The position numbers and the translations under genes were made by a program. Shown here one piece after another: positions 10,497-21,182 of a DNA stretch of 64,000 nt; positions within the stretch are counted from its first letter, which is position 1; each line of letters starts with the position of its first letter. The stretch covers positions 144,724,478 to 144,788,477 of the forward strand of contig CP092863.1 in assembly GCA_030710605.1 (NCBI GenBank). The letters run 5' to 3'. The stretch comes from Cordylochernes scorpioides (Eukaryota > Arthropoda > Arachnida > Pseudoscorpiones > Chernetidae). The notes beneath the pieces are model-generated. The model did not search any database and was not told the origin of the DNA. It was given only the letters and a program-made list of their open reading frames with translations.

Positions 10497-11527
10497 GAGA
10501 ACCCTGTGACACCTATATATAGCTTCACACATTCTCTTTTATACCATTTATATATTTACCATTATACCTAATGAAATATGTGCCCCTTTTGATACTATCT
10601 TCGAGAACCCTGTCACACCTATATATAGCTTCACACTCTCTTTTACCATTTATATATTTACCATTATACCTAATGGAAGATGTGCCCCTTTTGATACTAT
10701 CTTCGAGAACCCTGTCACACCTATATATAGCTTCACACTCTCTTTTACCATTTATATATTTACCATTATACCTAATGGAAGATGTGCCCCTTTTGATACT
10801 ATCTTCGAGAACCCTGTCACACCTATATATAGCTTCACACTCTCTTTTACCATTTATATATTTACCATTATACCTAATGGAAGATGTGCCCCTTTTGATG
10901 CTATCTTCGAGAACCCTGTCACACCTATATATAGCTTCACACTCTCTTTTACCATTTATATATTTACCATTATACCTAATGGAAGATGTGCCCCTTTTGA
11001 TGCTATCTTCGAGAACCCTGTCACACCTATATATAGCTTCACACTCTCTTTTACCATTTATATATTTACCATTATACCTAATGGAAGATGTGCCCCTTTT
11101 GATACTATCTTCGAGAACCCTATCACACCTATATATAGCTTCACACTCTCTTTTACCATTTATATATTTACCATTATACCTAATGGAAGATGTGCCCCTT
11201 TTGATACTATCTTCGAGAACCCTGTCACACCTATATATAGCTTCACACTCTCTTTTACCATTTATATATTTACCATTATACCTAATGGAAGATGTGCCCC
11301 TTTTGATGCAATCTCCGAGAACCCTGTCACACCTATATATAACTTCACACTCTCTCTTTTACCATTTATATATTTACCATCATACCAAATGATAGATGTG
11401 CCCCTTTTGATACTATCTTCGAGAACCCTGTCACACCTATATATAGCTTCACACATTCTCTTTTACCATTTATATATTTACCATTATACCTAATGAAAGA
11501 TGTGCCCCTTTTGATACTATCTTCGAA
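10497..11527. repeat. 102-bp minisatellite, ten units
   Basis: Units begin at GAGAACCCTGTCACACC at about 10497, 10603, 10705, 10807, 10909, 11011, 11113, 11215, 11317 and 11421. The spacing is exactly 102 bp for the seven steps from 10603 to 11317; the outer units carry small insertions (106 and 104 bp steps). Internal units are nearly identical, mostly differing by one or two bases such as GATACT/GATGCT. Because 102 is a multiple of three, a 273-codon open frame runs through it (10571-11392) with a 34-residue repeat; this is a by-product, not evidence of a gene. Confidence 0.95.
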
Positions 11528-11601
11528 TTATTATTATACTAGTAGAAAAGCCCGTCCAAGGACGGGATCGGCTAGAGCAGGTGGATTCCTAATTTTATTT
11601 C

Positions 11602-12180
11602 TCACATTCCTTTTTGATACTTAATAATATGTAATCGGAAACAATAGGGCCCATATCCAGGAGGAGGTGCAAGGTTTGCTCCCATTGAAGCGAATGCTAG
11701 GGCACTGTTGACGGAACGGATGTTTTCCATGAAGTTCTTTGAAAGTTGATGCTTTCCAGTCATTAAACTTTCAAGTAGTTCAGAGGTTTGAATCGGTTCA
11801 AGTTCGACTTTTCCTTTGGAACAGCATTTATGAAAAGTTTTACTGTATGTCGTTTGTTCCAATTCGAAATACTTTGCTCTACATTTTGGGCAAACTTGAT
11901 CAAGTTGGCCACAAAAGTGCAGGGGAATTTGATCTTCCTCGAAACATGTCCCTGTTGGCAAAGGTAGATTATCTCCCTGTCGAATTCTTTGCATCCTTAG
12001 CCTACTGTTTTCCCTTTGAAGGGCTCTTTGATTTTCGCTCATATTCATTCGGTATTGCCGTTGTTGTTCATTATGCCGTTCTCTTACGGGTGAATTTAAA
12101 CGTCTTTGTCGCTGCTGTTCAATACGACGTTGCTTTGCTTCGATGGCCTCAACAATAGAAAGGGCTCTTTTAGGAGACAT
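11602..12180 (-). pseudogene. Helitron Rep/helicase protein, N-terminal fragment
   Basis: The 192-codon frame starts at 12180 (MSPKRALSIVEAIEAKQRRI). It has an Arg/Gln-rich coiled N-terminus (about residues 15-65), then GDNLPLPTG, a zinc-ribbon-like CPKC...CC cluster (about 95-120), and NIRSVNSALAFASMGANL followed by GYGPYCFRLH. These blocks are the conserved front end of animal Helitron proteins, which normally continue for well over 1,000 residues through a rolling-circle Rep domain and a PIF1 helicase. Here the reading stops about 60 bp before the 3' hairpin, so all catalytic parts are deleted. The frame itself is undamaged. Whether the short protein is made is unknown. Confidence 0.8.
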
Positions 12181-12249
12181 TGTTTATAAAAATAAAATAA
12201 TCAAGCTAAATTAAAAAAATAAAATTATTTAAAAAATATTATTCCTCAA

Positions 12250-12735
12250 ATATTCACCGAATAAATTGCCGAAAGCAAAAAATGACTAATAAGGTCAGAA
12301 TAGAATAAAATAAAGGATGAAAACAAAAACCAAACAGACCTACAGCCGGCCACGTCACTTAACTACGTAACTTGAACACGTGACACAGAATACGTAAACG
12401 TCACTTAACTACGTAACTTGAACACGTGACACAGAATACGTAACCTGAACACGTGACACAGAATACGTAACTTGAACTTGAACACGTGACACAGAATGGA
12501 CCAATCCTATTCGGCTTCAACGAACAAACGCTTTATTATATGTGATTCACCGAATAAATTGCCGAAAGCAAAAAATGACTAATAAGGTCAGAATAGAATA
12601 AAATAAAGGATGAAAACAAAAACCAAACAGACCTACAGCCGGCCACGTCACTTAACTACGTAACTTGAACACGTGACACAGAATGGACCAATCCTATTCG
12701 GCTTCAACGAACAAACGCTTTATTATATGTGATAT
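12250..12735 (-). repeat. Tandem duplication of the Helitron 5' region
   Basis: Two copies (12250-12546 and 12547-12735) start TTCACCGAATAAATTGCCG and end TTTATTATATGTGAT. The first also contains a short internal tandem of AACTTGAACACGTGACACAG-type units (about 12350-12500). A third, shorter copy of the end lies at 14062-14139. Confidence 0.85.
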
Positions 12736-14149
12736 AAATATTAGTTAAAATGATATTTTATATATTTTATAATTTTTCAAATCGACATCAAAATTGTTAT
12801 TATAATTTAAAAAGAACAGTGAGCCAGAGATAGAAAAATAAATTCGCAGTTTTTTTGTTACCAAACAAACCAAATATGATGATAAATATCGAATATAAAG
12901 TTATAAGTCAAAAACAATTAAGCTATATATTAATTAATATAATAAAGAGAAACGGTCATTCTTTTTTCTTTATATATAGGTTTTGCAACTTTAAGACATT
13001 TATAAGAGACAACAATAAAAAACAATAATACAAGACAGCACAATTTAATTTTTTACTTTTACAACATTTTCATTTTTAGATTTTCTTTGAAACTCTAACA
13101 TCAATATGTTTTCGTTATTGAAAAACCTTAATTGGAAATAACATTATTCTTACTATTTTATTTAGTGTGTACTCTCAGTTGTACTCTCACGGCATAATAT
13201 CAACATTTTATAGTATAGTGTAAAAATGTATAGTGTAAAAATGCAAAAAAAAAACGTTACACTATAATATAACACTATATAATATAACAATGTGACATAG
13301 ATCAATTTTCGATATATATTGAAATTTTATTCTATTTTATTTTGAGCGTCTATTTTGAATATTCACTAAATATCGAAATGAATATTAACTAAATATCGAA
13401 TAAAGAATATAAATATCTAATAAATTAAAAAATACGTATAGGCATATTTAATATAAGCAATATTAAAATAGCCAATTTCTGGCGTAATTAAATATTGGCG
13501 TATAAAATAGAATATTAGGAGAGTAGTTAGGGAACAAACATACATACAGACAAACAGACATTTTATGAAAAATGACCTTAACAAAATAAAAACGGTGCTA
13601 AAATGAAAAATAAAAAATTAAAAATGAAAAATGTTATTAAAGTGTAAAATTTACTAAGGATTACTAAGATTTACTAAAATGAAAAATGTCGTCGTTAAAA
13701 GTACGCATTTAAATATTTAGACTATAAAAATTAGAAAAGAGAAGGCAAGTATGAAAAGTATTTAAAGTGTAAATTATGAATATTATCAAATATGTGGCTG
13801 ATGTGGCTAGTGTAAATTACGAATATTTATATATCAAATTATTTCGTTTTATTTCAATCAATGGCCGAGCGTGTCGCTAACGTCGAGCTTAACGTCGAGC
13901 TAAATGCGTATTTTTGCTAACTGCGTTATTTTTAAAAGTTTAAATATAATTTTGAAGTTACCTGAATAATTCCGGGATTAAATGTAATATGTATACGAAA
14001 TATTGTCGTATAAAATAAAAATATTAAGAGAGGAGTTAGGGAACAAACAAACATCCATAACATCCGTAACTTGAACACGTGACACAGAATGGACCAATCC
14101 TATTCGGCTTCAACGAACAAACGCTTTATTATATGTGATTTTTTTCAAT

Positions 14150-14540
14150 TATCCCATGGATAAGATTAAACCAGGTCATGAAGGTTGAAAGCCACACTAT
14201 TCTCTACTATAGGTTTGGGGTTGTGGTATAGGTCTTAGCTCCAATACAGTCCAGGATATGTGCTGGAGTGGAGTTGGAGCATTTTGAGCAGACAGCTTTT
14301 TCTCCATCAATGGACATAATAGGTTTAGTATGTCCGTTCTTTAATTATGCAATTTTTGTAGCTTCGTTTCTAGAAAACTGTGATGATATTGAGTCTCCAG
14401 GTCTTCATAACAGTGGTGGGCCATACTATTGATACATTCTTTGGATATATCTCTATTCTGTTTTCTTTTGTATCCATCTATATTATCTTTGTTTTCAGAA
14501 GGTAGGATAGCTGCTGACTTTGCTAACGAAAATTTCATTC
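14150..14540 (-). pseudogene. LINE C-terminal relic (post-RNase H zinc knuckle)
   Basis: On the minus strand a frame starting at 14538 (MKFSLAKSAAILPSENKDNI) stops near 14341. The next frame stretch reads CSKCSNSTPAHILDCIGA, a Cys-Cys-His-Cys knuckle like those after the RNase H domain of several arthropod LINEs. Two adjacent stops follow soon after. It directly borders the Helitron end at 14138. Only this tail is seen; no reverse transcriptase is attached. Confidence 0.5.
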
Positions 14541-14601
14541 CCCCTATCTTCGTATTCTAAACGAATAGAAACTTACTTTAATGTAAATATAACCTTATTT
14601 A

Positions 14602-15655
14602 TACACTCATGGACGAAACATAACGATGTTGTACCTTCTACATGTATATCGGGATTCAGACAATAACTCTGAAATATATTACAGTGACCTTTATTGAGGA
14701 CACACGAGATAACCTAGTGTGTATACACTCATGGACAAAACTTAAGGCAGTTGTACCTTTCACCATGTATATCGGGATCAAACAATAACTCTGAAAGGTA
14801 TTACAGTGACCTTTATTGAAGACACACGAGATAACCAAGTGTGTATACACTCATGGACAAAACTTAAGGAAGTTGTACCTTTCACCATGTATATCGGGAT
14901 TCAAACAATAACTCTGAAAGATATTACAGTGACCTTTATTGAATACACACGAGATAACCAAGTGTGTATACACTCATGGACAAAACTTAAGTAAGTTGTA
15001 CCTTTCACCATGTATATCGGGATTCAGACAATAACTCTGAAAGATATTACAGCGACCTTTATTGAAGACACACGAGATAACCAAGTGTGTATACACTCAT
15101 GGACAAAACTTAAGGAAGTTGTATCTTTCACCATGTATATCGGGATTCAAACAATAACTCTGAAAGATATTACAGTGACCTTTATTGAATACACACGAGA
15201 TAACCAAGTGTGTATACACTCATGGACAAAACTTAAGGAAGTTGTACCTCTCAGCATGTATATCGGGATTCAGACAATAACTCTGAAAGATATTACAGTG
15301 ACCTTTATTGAAGACACACGAGATAACCAATATACATTCATGGACAAAACTTAAGGAAGTTGTACCTTTCAGCATGTATATCGGGATTCAGACAATAACT
15401 CTGAAAGATATTACAGTTACCTTTATTGAAGACACACGAGATAACCAAGTGTGTATACACTCATGGACAAAACTTAAGGAAGTTGTACCTTTCAGCATGT
15501 ATATCGGGATTCAGACAATAACTCTGAAAGATATTACAGTGACCTATATAAGACAGACAAGATAACCAAGTGTGAACAACCTCTGTCTCCTTCAAAAAGA
15601 CAGACAAACGTTGACACCAAAATATGAAACTTCTTTAAATTTTGTCCGTGAGTAT
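14602..15655 (+). mobile_element. Family T element expanded to about eight 122-bp units
   Basis: Units start at ACTCATGGACAAAACTTAAG at about 14605, 14727, 14849, 14972, 15095 and 15218, then one shortened unit and a further full unit. Each carries GTTGTACCTTTCACCATG, ATATCGGGATTC, AGTGACCTTTATTGAAG and CACGAGATAACCAAGTGTG. The right side has the T-family single-copy end (TTCAAAAAGACAGACAAACG) and the inverted terminus near 15630-15655. Several 60-114-codon frames in it are repeat by-products. Confidence 0.88.
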
Positions 15656-15834
15656 ATATAAAATACTCGATCATAATAATAATAATAAATATTTAAGATA
15701 GAGGTTGCCTGACCGACATCCATAGTTTTAAAAAATAGTTAACACTACGAGTTTTGAAAAAATATTAATAATAAAAAAGAAGATAAATATAATATAATAT
15801 CAAAATTCGAAACTATTTCAGACGCGTATGATTA

Positions 15835-16010
15835 TTCAATAGATGATTAAACTAGCGAAACCGCTGGGAGATTCACCACTGATGAGCCAGGCCCACCCAT
15901 TAATTTTCCCATTGCAGGAAGGGCAGTATAAATTGTTTATTTTTTTAAAAAATCATACGCGTCTATAATAGTTTTGAATCTTGATAAAAGATGGCGAGCT
16001 AATGCATCAA
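15835..16010. repeat. Foldback family F, copy F3 (partial)
   Basis: Contains GCGAAACCGCTGGGAG, CACCACTGATGAGCCAGGCC, GCAGGAAGGGCAGTATAAAT and the boundary ATCATACGCGTCTATAATAG, then AGATGGCGAGCTAATGCATC. Confidence 0.6.
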
Positions 16011-16229
16011 AATATAAATAATATTAAATTCAAGACCTTTTGTAGATTTATTCTAAATTATATAGCAACACAAATATCTTTTAAGAAACTGATAATTTAT
16101 ATTCTTCTTATTGTACATATTGCCAGACACTTATTTCTTTGTACACAGTTCCTTTCTCTCATTTTTTCTCTCTTTCTCATTGTTAATATCATATGACTAT
16201 TCTATTCACGGAGGAAAAATATTGTATAT

Positions 16230-16570
16230 ATATTATATAAATAAAAATGAGATTTTCTGCTTGAATTTAAATCATGTTGAGGATTATGGTAATGCAGTCG
16301 TGGTTAAAATCTTGAAAGTATAATATTAAAAATAGTCTTGAGCAGTAATTGATTTAATTGAGCTAAGGAATATGTATGAAAACCATAATTTGATTAAAAA
16401 AAGTACTGCCTGGCTTAAGGAGAGTAGAACAAGGAAAACAAAAGATTATTTACATAATGCACAAAAGTTTTGAGCCGACCATGGAGAAACAACAACAACG
16501 AGTTTTTATAGGGTAAACGGCGACCTCTGGTGGTAGATTTAGCAGAGTATATTATCTATGAAATATATTT
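16230..16570 (+). repeat. Dispersed repeat family X, copy
   Basis: Contains AATGCAGTCGTGGTTAAAAT, AAGTACTGCCTGGCTTAAGG, a GCCGACCATGG block and GGCGACCTCTGGTGGTAG. Confidence 0.6.
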
Positions 16571-16574
16571 GAAA

Positions 16575-17105
16575 ACATATTTTTTTATATAACATATATA
16601 TGTATAGATAAATGTAAATACACACATGTATGACAGCGTAAGTGTCCCTAGGGGGACATAGCGCTTTATATTGAAATAATATATATAATATAATAAAATA
16701 TAAGATAAATAAGAAATATAAATATATAGATTGCCAATATGCAATTTTGGATAAGAAAACAAGCGTAAAATACATATCAGCGTATATAGCTAGACGCCAT
16801 TAAATAATTAAAAGAGTAATTTAATTAATGTCAACCTTGAGTAAATGACAATATGATAAAGGTCTTAGCTGTCCAGTTTCCTTACCATTAAACAGTTATG
16901 CACGTTTAGGAAAATTTGGGTCGAAAAAAAAAAAACACTCCAAAGTTTCAAGTTTTTTTTTTTTTACTGTAAAGCTATTTGCATCTTAATGAAGGTTCTA
17001 CTAAAATCCATTCGAATTATACCTTTTTTGTTTGTTCAATTATGTCACGTTAAATATGTATTATTTTATATTTATATATTTTGTGAATATATAAATGTTT
17101 GGATG
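16575..17105. other. AT-rich stretch with no recognised feature
   Basis: Alternating AT and A/T homopolymer runs; nothing supported. Confidence 0.5.
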
Positions 17106-17107
17106 TA

Positions 17108-17322
17108 ATATACTCATGAACAAAATTTAAGGAAATGGAAAGTCTCAAATGTCGTAGCTGTCTATATATTTTTTAAAGGAGACAAAGGAATTTTGTTCAC
17201 ACTTGGTTATCTCGTGTGTCTTCAATAAAGGTCACTGTGATATCTTTCATAGCTATTGTCTGAATCCCGATATACATGTTAAAAGGTACAACTTCTTTAA
17301 GTTTTGTCTATGAGTGTATATG
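17108..17322 (-). mobile_element. Family T element with one 122-bp unit
   Basis: The compact form: left terminus TATACTCATGAACAAAATTT, single-copy end with a T run and AAAGGAGACAAAGG, one core unit (GGTTATCTCGTGTGTCTTC...CCCGATATACATG), and the right terminus TTTGTCTATGAGTGTATA as inverted complement. Confidence 0.78.
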
Positions 17323-17389
17323 TTATATAAGGGTATTATTTAAAATGTTATATTAAAATATTAGTTTATTTAATAATATATTTCATCGA

Positions 17390-17660
17390 TTCAAATACTC
17401 TGTTAAATCGACCGCCAGAGGTCACGCTTTCCCTATAAATACTCATTTGTTGTTGTTCCCCGTTGGCCGACCCAAAACATTTGTACATTATGTAAATTAT
17501 TTTTTGTTTTCTTTGTTCGCTCGCCTTAAGCCAGGCAGTACTTTTATCAAACTAGTTTTTTATATATCCCATAAGCTCGATTAAAGCAATATCTGATCAA
17601 GACTATTTTTATTATTTTACTTTCAAGAAGATTCATGCCACGACTGCACCACCATAGCAT
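17390..17660 (-). repeat. Dispersed repeat family X, inverted copy
   Basis: Reads CGACCGCCAGAGGTCACGC, TTGTTGTTGTTCCCCGTTGG, CTTAAGCCAGGCAGTACTTT and CCACGACTGCA, the complement of the X core in the same order. Confidence 0.6.
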
Positions 17661-18004
17661 AATCAACCAGATGATCCAAAACAACAGTAATAATATCTAT
17701 CTTTTTTTAAATATAATAGATTTTAGATTATATATATTTGACCATAGATGCAAAAACATACCACTTTAATTATTGTTGTTGTAAATATGTAAAGTGAACC
17801 CTACCTTTTCTAATGAAAATCACGAATATAGAATTCATTTTCTAAATTTTATATTACTGTGATATAAATAATTTTATATGTATATTTTTACTTCAAGAGA
17901 TACAAAATAAAAATCTGCTTGAAAGGTAAATAATTATCTTCACTTTTCCACGACTGCACCTCTTTTCAACAATCAAACACACAAACAATTTCTAATCTAT
18001 AACA

Positions 18005-18375
18005 TATATACACTTGGTTATCTCGTGTGTCTTTAATAAAGGTCACTGTAATATCTTTCAGAGATATTGTCTGAATCCCGATATACATGCTGAAAGGTAC
18101 AACTTCCTTAAGTATTCTTCTTGAGTGTATATACACTTGGTTATCTCGTGTGTCTTCAATAAAGATCACTGTAATAACTTTCAGAGTTATTGTCTGAATC
18201 CCGATATACAGGCTAAAAGGTACAACTTCCTTAAGTTTTGTCCATGAGTGTATACACACTTGGTTATCTCGTGTGTCTACAATAAAGGTCACTGTAATAT
18301 ATTTCAGAGTTATTGCCTGAATCCCGATATACATCTTAATTGGTACAACTTCCTTAAGTTTTGTCTATGGGTGTT
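18005..18375 (-). mobile_element. Family T element, three units
   Basis: Three units of the 122-bp core in minus orientation, ending TTTTGTCTATGGGTGTTTAT. The left single-copy end is missing, so the left boundary is truncated. Confidence 0.7.
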
Positions 18376-18543
18376 TATATTATATTAATGAAAAGCTCTG
18401 TTAGCAATGTTTAAAATGTATTACGCATAGATTTTACCGAGTGAAATGAGAGTTTTTATTTTTGAATATTTACCCATTATGGGTTCGTTCAAATTTTCTA
18501 TTTATGCAATAGTTTTGTGCTAATATCAGGTATTCTAGGAGCA

Positions 18544-18545
<2 letters not shown>

Positions 18546-18584
<39 letters not shown>
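18546..18584. repeat. (TA)n microsatellite
   Basis: About 20 uninterrupted TA dinucleotides. Confidence 0.9.
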
Positions 18585-18587
<3 letters not shown>

Positions 18588-18599
18588 TGCATATCATAT

Positions 18600-18860
18600 C
18601 ATAATTATAATTCTCAGATCAAATTACTTTTTTAAGTCTACGACCAGATGTCGCAGCTTTTCCTATATAAACCTATTGTTGTTGTTTCCTGTTGGACGAC
18701 TCAAATCTTTCTGTAGATATGTAAATATGTGTAGATATATGTAGTACGTTCTCAAATTATGTATTTTATGTTCCATAAGCTCAATTGAATCTAATTCTGA
18801 CTCTAGACTATTTTATTATTATCATTTCTTCACGACTGCATTGAAATATCTCAATAATAT
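18600..18860 (-). repeat. Dispersed repeat family X, inverted copy
   Basis: Contains TTGTTGTTGTTTCCTGTTGG and CACGACTGCATTG in inverted order, like the 2520 copy. Confidence 0.5.
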
Positions 18861-18869
18861 TCCAAAAAC

Positions 18870-19675
18870 AAAAGAGTATTTATGATATATATATATAAAC
18901 ATCAAAATTAATAATATGTAAATAAAATAATAAATGCTACAATATATACATATAAATTTACGATATAACTGAATATTTATATATATTTATGTATTTTAAA
19001 ATATATATTTAAATTTCTTTATTATTTTTGAATTCAAAGATATGGGGTAAAACAGAGATGCATATAGATAGACTATACAAGACAATCATGATAAAATATG
19101 ATGGGAAGGATTGGGCCAGGTTGTCATTTATTCAAAACTAAGGACGAACCCCCTTTACAACCATCAATCTTATGGAATACCACGTCATAGCGTATGTCTT
19201 ATTCATGGTTATCCCTCCATAATAAATCTTACTACCTTTCCTGGTATAACACCATAAACCAATATCATTTTAAATTATCATTTTCTTGTCAGAATGGTTG
19301 TCTTCTTCTTTTCTCTATATTGAATATGGTTATCTGTGTGTATTTCTAGGTTTATCGTTATATTTTTATATTCTATTTGCATACCGAGCGTCTTTAATGT
19401 CCGATATATCAGAAAATATACTGAAGAATTTTGAAAATTAAAATTCGTTGATATTTTGATATGAACATTTCATGATAACACTGCGCTTGTATAATCTATA
19501 TTTATCCCTAATATATATGGTACAGGTATGGTGGGTAGTAGATAGCAACTGAGTTTGCTATAACTGCATCACAGATGTAGAAAACATGTTCGAATTTGCA
19601 CTCACAAATGTGCCAGAGACCCGTCTGGTTAAAATACAGAATATTTGAGTTTTTCGATTATATAATATATATATA
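18870..19675. other. AT-rich stretch with no gene
   Basis: No supported reading frame. A decayed tail of SINE-A in minus orientation may be present near 19520-19630 (GGTGGGTAGTAG...CACTCACAAATGTGCCAGAG). Confidence 0.45.
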
Positions 19676-19679
19676 TATG

Positions 19680-19935
19680 TGACAATATAGTGGTAATAAT
19701 GTGGTGAGGAGAGAAATAATCACACGACGAGTAGGAAGGGGAATCTGGAAGCCATCCGAGAGAGAGAGGGAGCGAGAGGGCTGTCCGCTGAACGACTGTC
19801 TTGTGTGGTCACCCCCCGACTACCAAAATAGTCCCCAGGTGTTGACGGGCGGGCCCCTTTTGCCGCCCCTTTGGAATGTCGTGATCTCTAAAGTGACGCC
19901 CTTTAGCTACCCATCTCTCTCTGGCTGATTCTAGG
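19680..19935. other. GC-rich island of unknown nature
   Basis: A sharp change in composition from the AT-rich surroundings. It includes a purine run (GAGAGAGAGGGAGCGAGAGG), GGTCACCCCCCGACTACC and GGGCGGGCCCC. A 75-codon frame exists but has no recognisable domain. It could be a solo LTR or other retroelement untranslated region; no partner copy was found in this window. Confidence 0.4.
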
Positions 19936-20526
19936 TTTGTTTTATTAATCCTGGAAGAGCATATATTATGACATATATATATAATATATATATTCATATA
20001 TATAAATGGGTTCTATTTATTAATATTTATGAATAAATATCCTCTTACATTTAAAATATTGATAGAGAAATACGAAATATCAAAATGTAGCTTAGTTGTA
20101 TATTGTAATATTCATAATGCATATAGATAGGTTTCCCTATTTCATATAAATTCTATTTCATATTCATATCATCTGTTATTTAAACATGTTTATTATATCT
20201 TAATTTAATAGTTTTCCTCCTTCAATATTATCTTGAAAATATTAATCAAAATATAAACATATATATAACATGGATAATATATATGAAATTTTATACTTAT
20301 ATATTAAGATTTGTTTTAAAAAAAAAGGCATATATTGGATTTAATAAAAGAATTAATTTGCCAAACCTTTATCAAGACATTACATTTTTGTATACACAAA
20401 CTCAGCGCCGGATAGTGTTATAATATCACAGTTGAATTCGTTTTAAAAATACAAAGTACGTGGGGGAAATTAAGATTATAAATAGATTTTTTTTCTGGGA
20501 ATAAATTTATTTAGGAAAATGAAAGT

Positions 20527-20812
20527 CACCTCTCCCGTCAAAATAGACATCAAAACTAGACGCCATCTATTGACCTTGCCACAAACAAGCGGACTGAGGT
20601 TGGTAACAAAGCCACAAAAGCTTTGGTAAACTAAGAAACTCTAGACTGACGAGGGCCATTAGTCCGAAACCATAGTCTCCAGGTGGACGCTTCTCAGTTT
20701 TCCAAAGCTGGTGTTGTGGCTTTGTTACCAACCCGAGGCCGCTAGTTAGCGGCGACGGTCAACAGATGGCGTTTGGTTTTATAGTGTGGAATTATCAACT
20801 TATATGTTCTCC
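20527..20812. repeat. Foldback element, about 285 bp (family of 43537)
   Basis: Arms: CTCTCCCGTCAAAATAGAC, GCCATCTATTGACC and GGTTGGTAACAAAGCCAC on the left; GTGGCTTTGTTACCAACC, GGTCAACAGATGGCG on the right. The loop holds GACGAGGGCCATTAGTCCG. A better-preserved copy is at 43537-43876. Confidence 0.75.
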
Positions 20813-20914
20813 ATAGAGGAGCTAAAAGGGATTAATTGTTTCAATGCCTATTTCTTATGACAGATGGCGCGCTAATGAATTATATTAACATATAGGAATA
20901 AAGAAAAAAAAAAG

Positions 20915-21170
20915 GCATCTTATCATGCAACTAAAAGTTGCTGATGGCTTGCGCCATCTATCGGAATAAATATCAATTATCCGCTGATTTTCAATTATTC
21001 CAGAATTGGCCAAATACGCATTGTTGAATAATCAATAAAAGCACGAAGAGTTGATATTTTTTCCAATAGATGGGTCAAGCCATCAGAAACTTTTAATTGT
21101 TTGAAAAGGAGATGCCTTTTTCTTAATTTATCAGCCTTATCTCAGTAAAATGTCACAATTGTACTATTTT
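20915..21170. repeat. Foldback family G, copy
   Basis: The left arm CAACTAAAAGTTGCTGATGG and GCGCCATCTATCGG is mirrored by CCAATAGATGG...CCATCAGAAACTTTTAATTG on the right. The loop contains GAATTGGCCAAATACGCATT. Confidence 0.75.
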
Positions 21171-21182
21171 TTTTTTCATATA

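Larger units (their letters stand above)
11539..14138 (-). mobile_element. Internally deleted Helitron, about 2.6 kb
   Basis: Read on the minus strand, the 3' end is a hairpin (CCCGTCC TT GGACGGG) followed by CTTTTCTACTAG and a host T, the classic Helitron terminus. The likely 5' end is TCACATATAATAAAGCGTTT, preceded by a host A at 14139. The same 5' sequence also occurs at about 12541 and 12733, so the true start could be any of the three (length 1.0, 1.2 or 2.6 kb). Between them lies an N-terminal Rep/helicase fragment. The region 12740-14060 is AT-rich with no gene. Confidence 0.75.

Noticed and set aside
10571-11392. 273-codon open frame with a 34-residue repeat
   Set aside because: It exists only because the 102-bp minisatellite period is a multiple of three. 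Several frames are open, codon content is that of the repeat, and there is no start context or domain.
10497-11527. CRISPR-like array
   Set aside because: Units are 102 bp with no unique spacers, in a eukaryotic context.
15010-15565. Frames of 62-114 codons repeating MYIGIQTITLKDITVTFIED
   Set aside because: Repeat by-products of the 122-bp T-family unit; the same phrases occur wherever the unit occurs, in either orientation.
19701-19928. 75-codon frame in the GC-rich island
   Set aside because: Low-complexity Arg/Glu start from the GAGAGA run; no domain and no splice signals.
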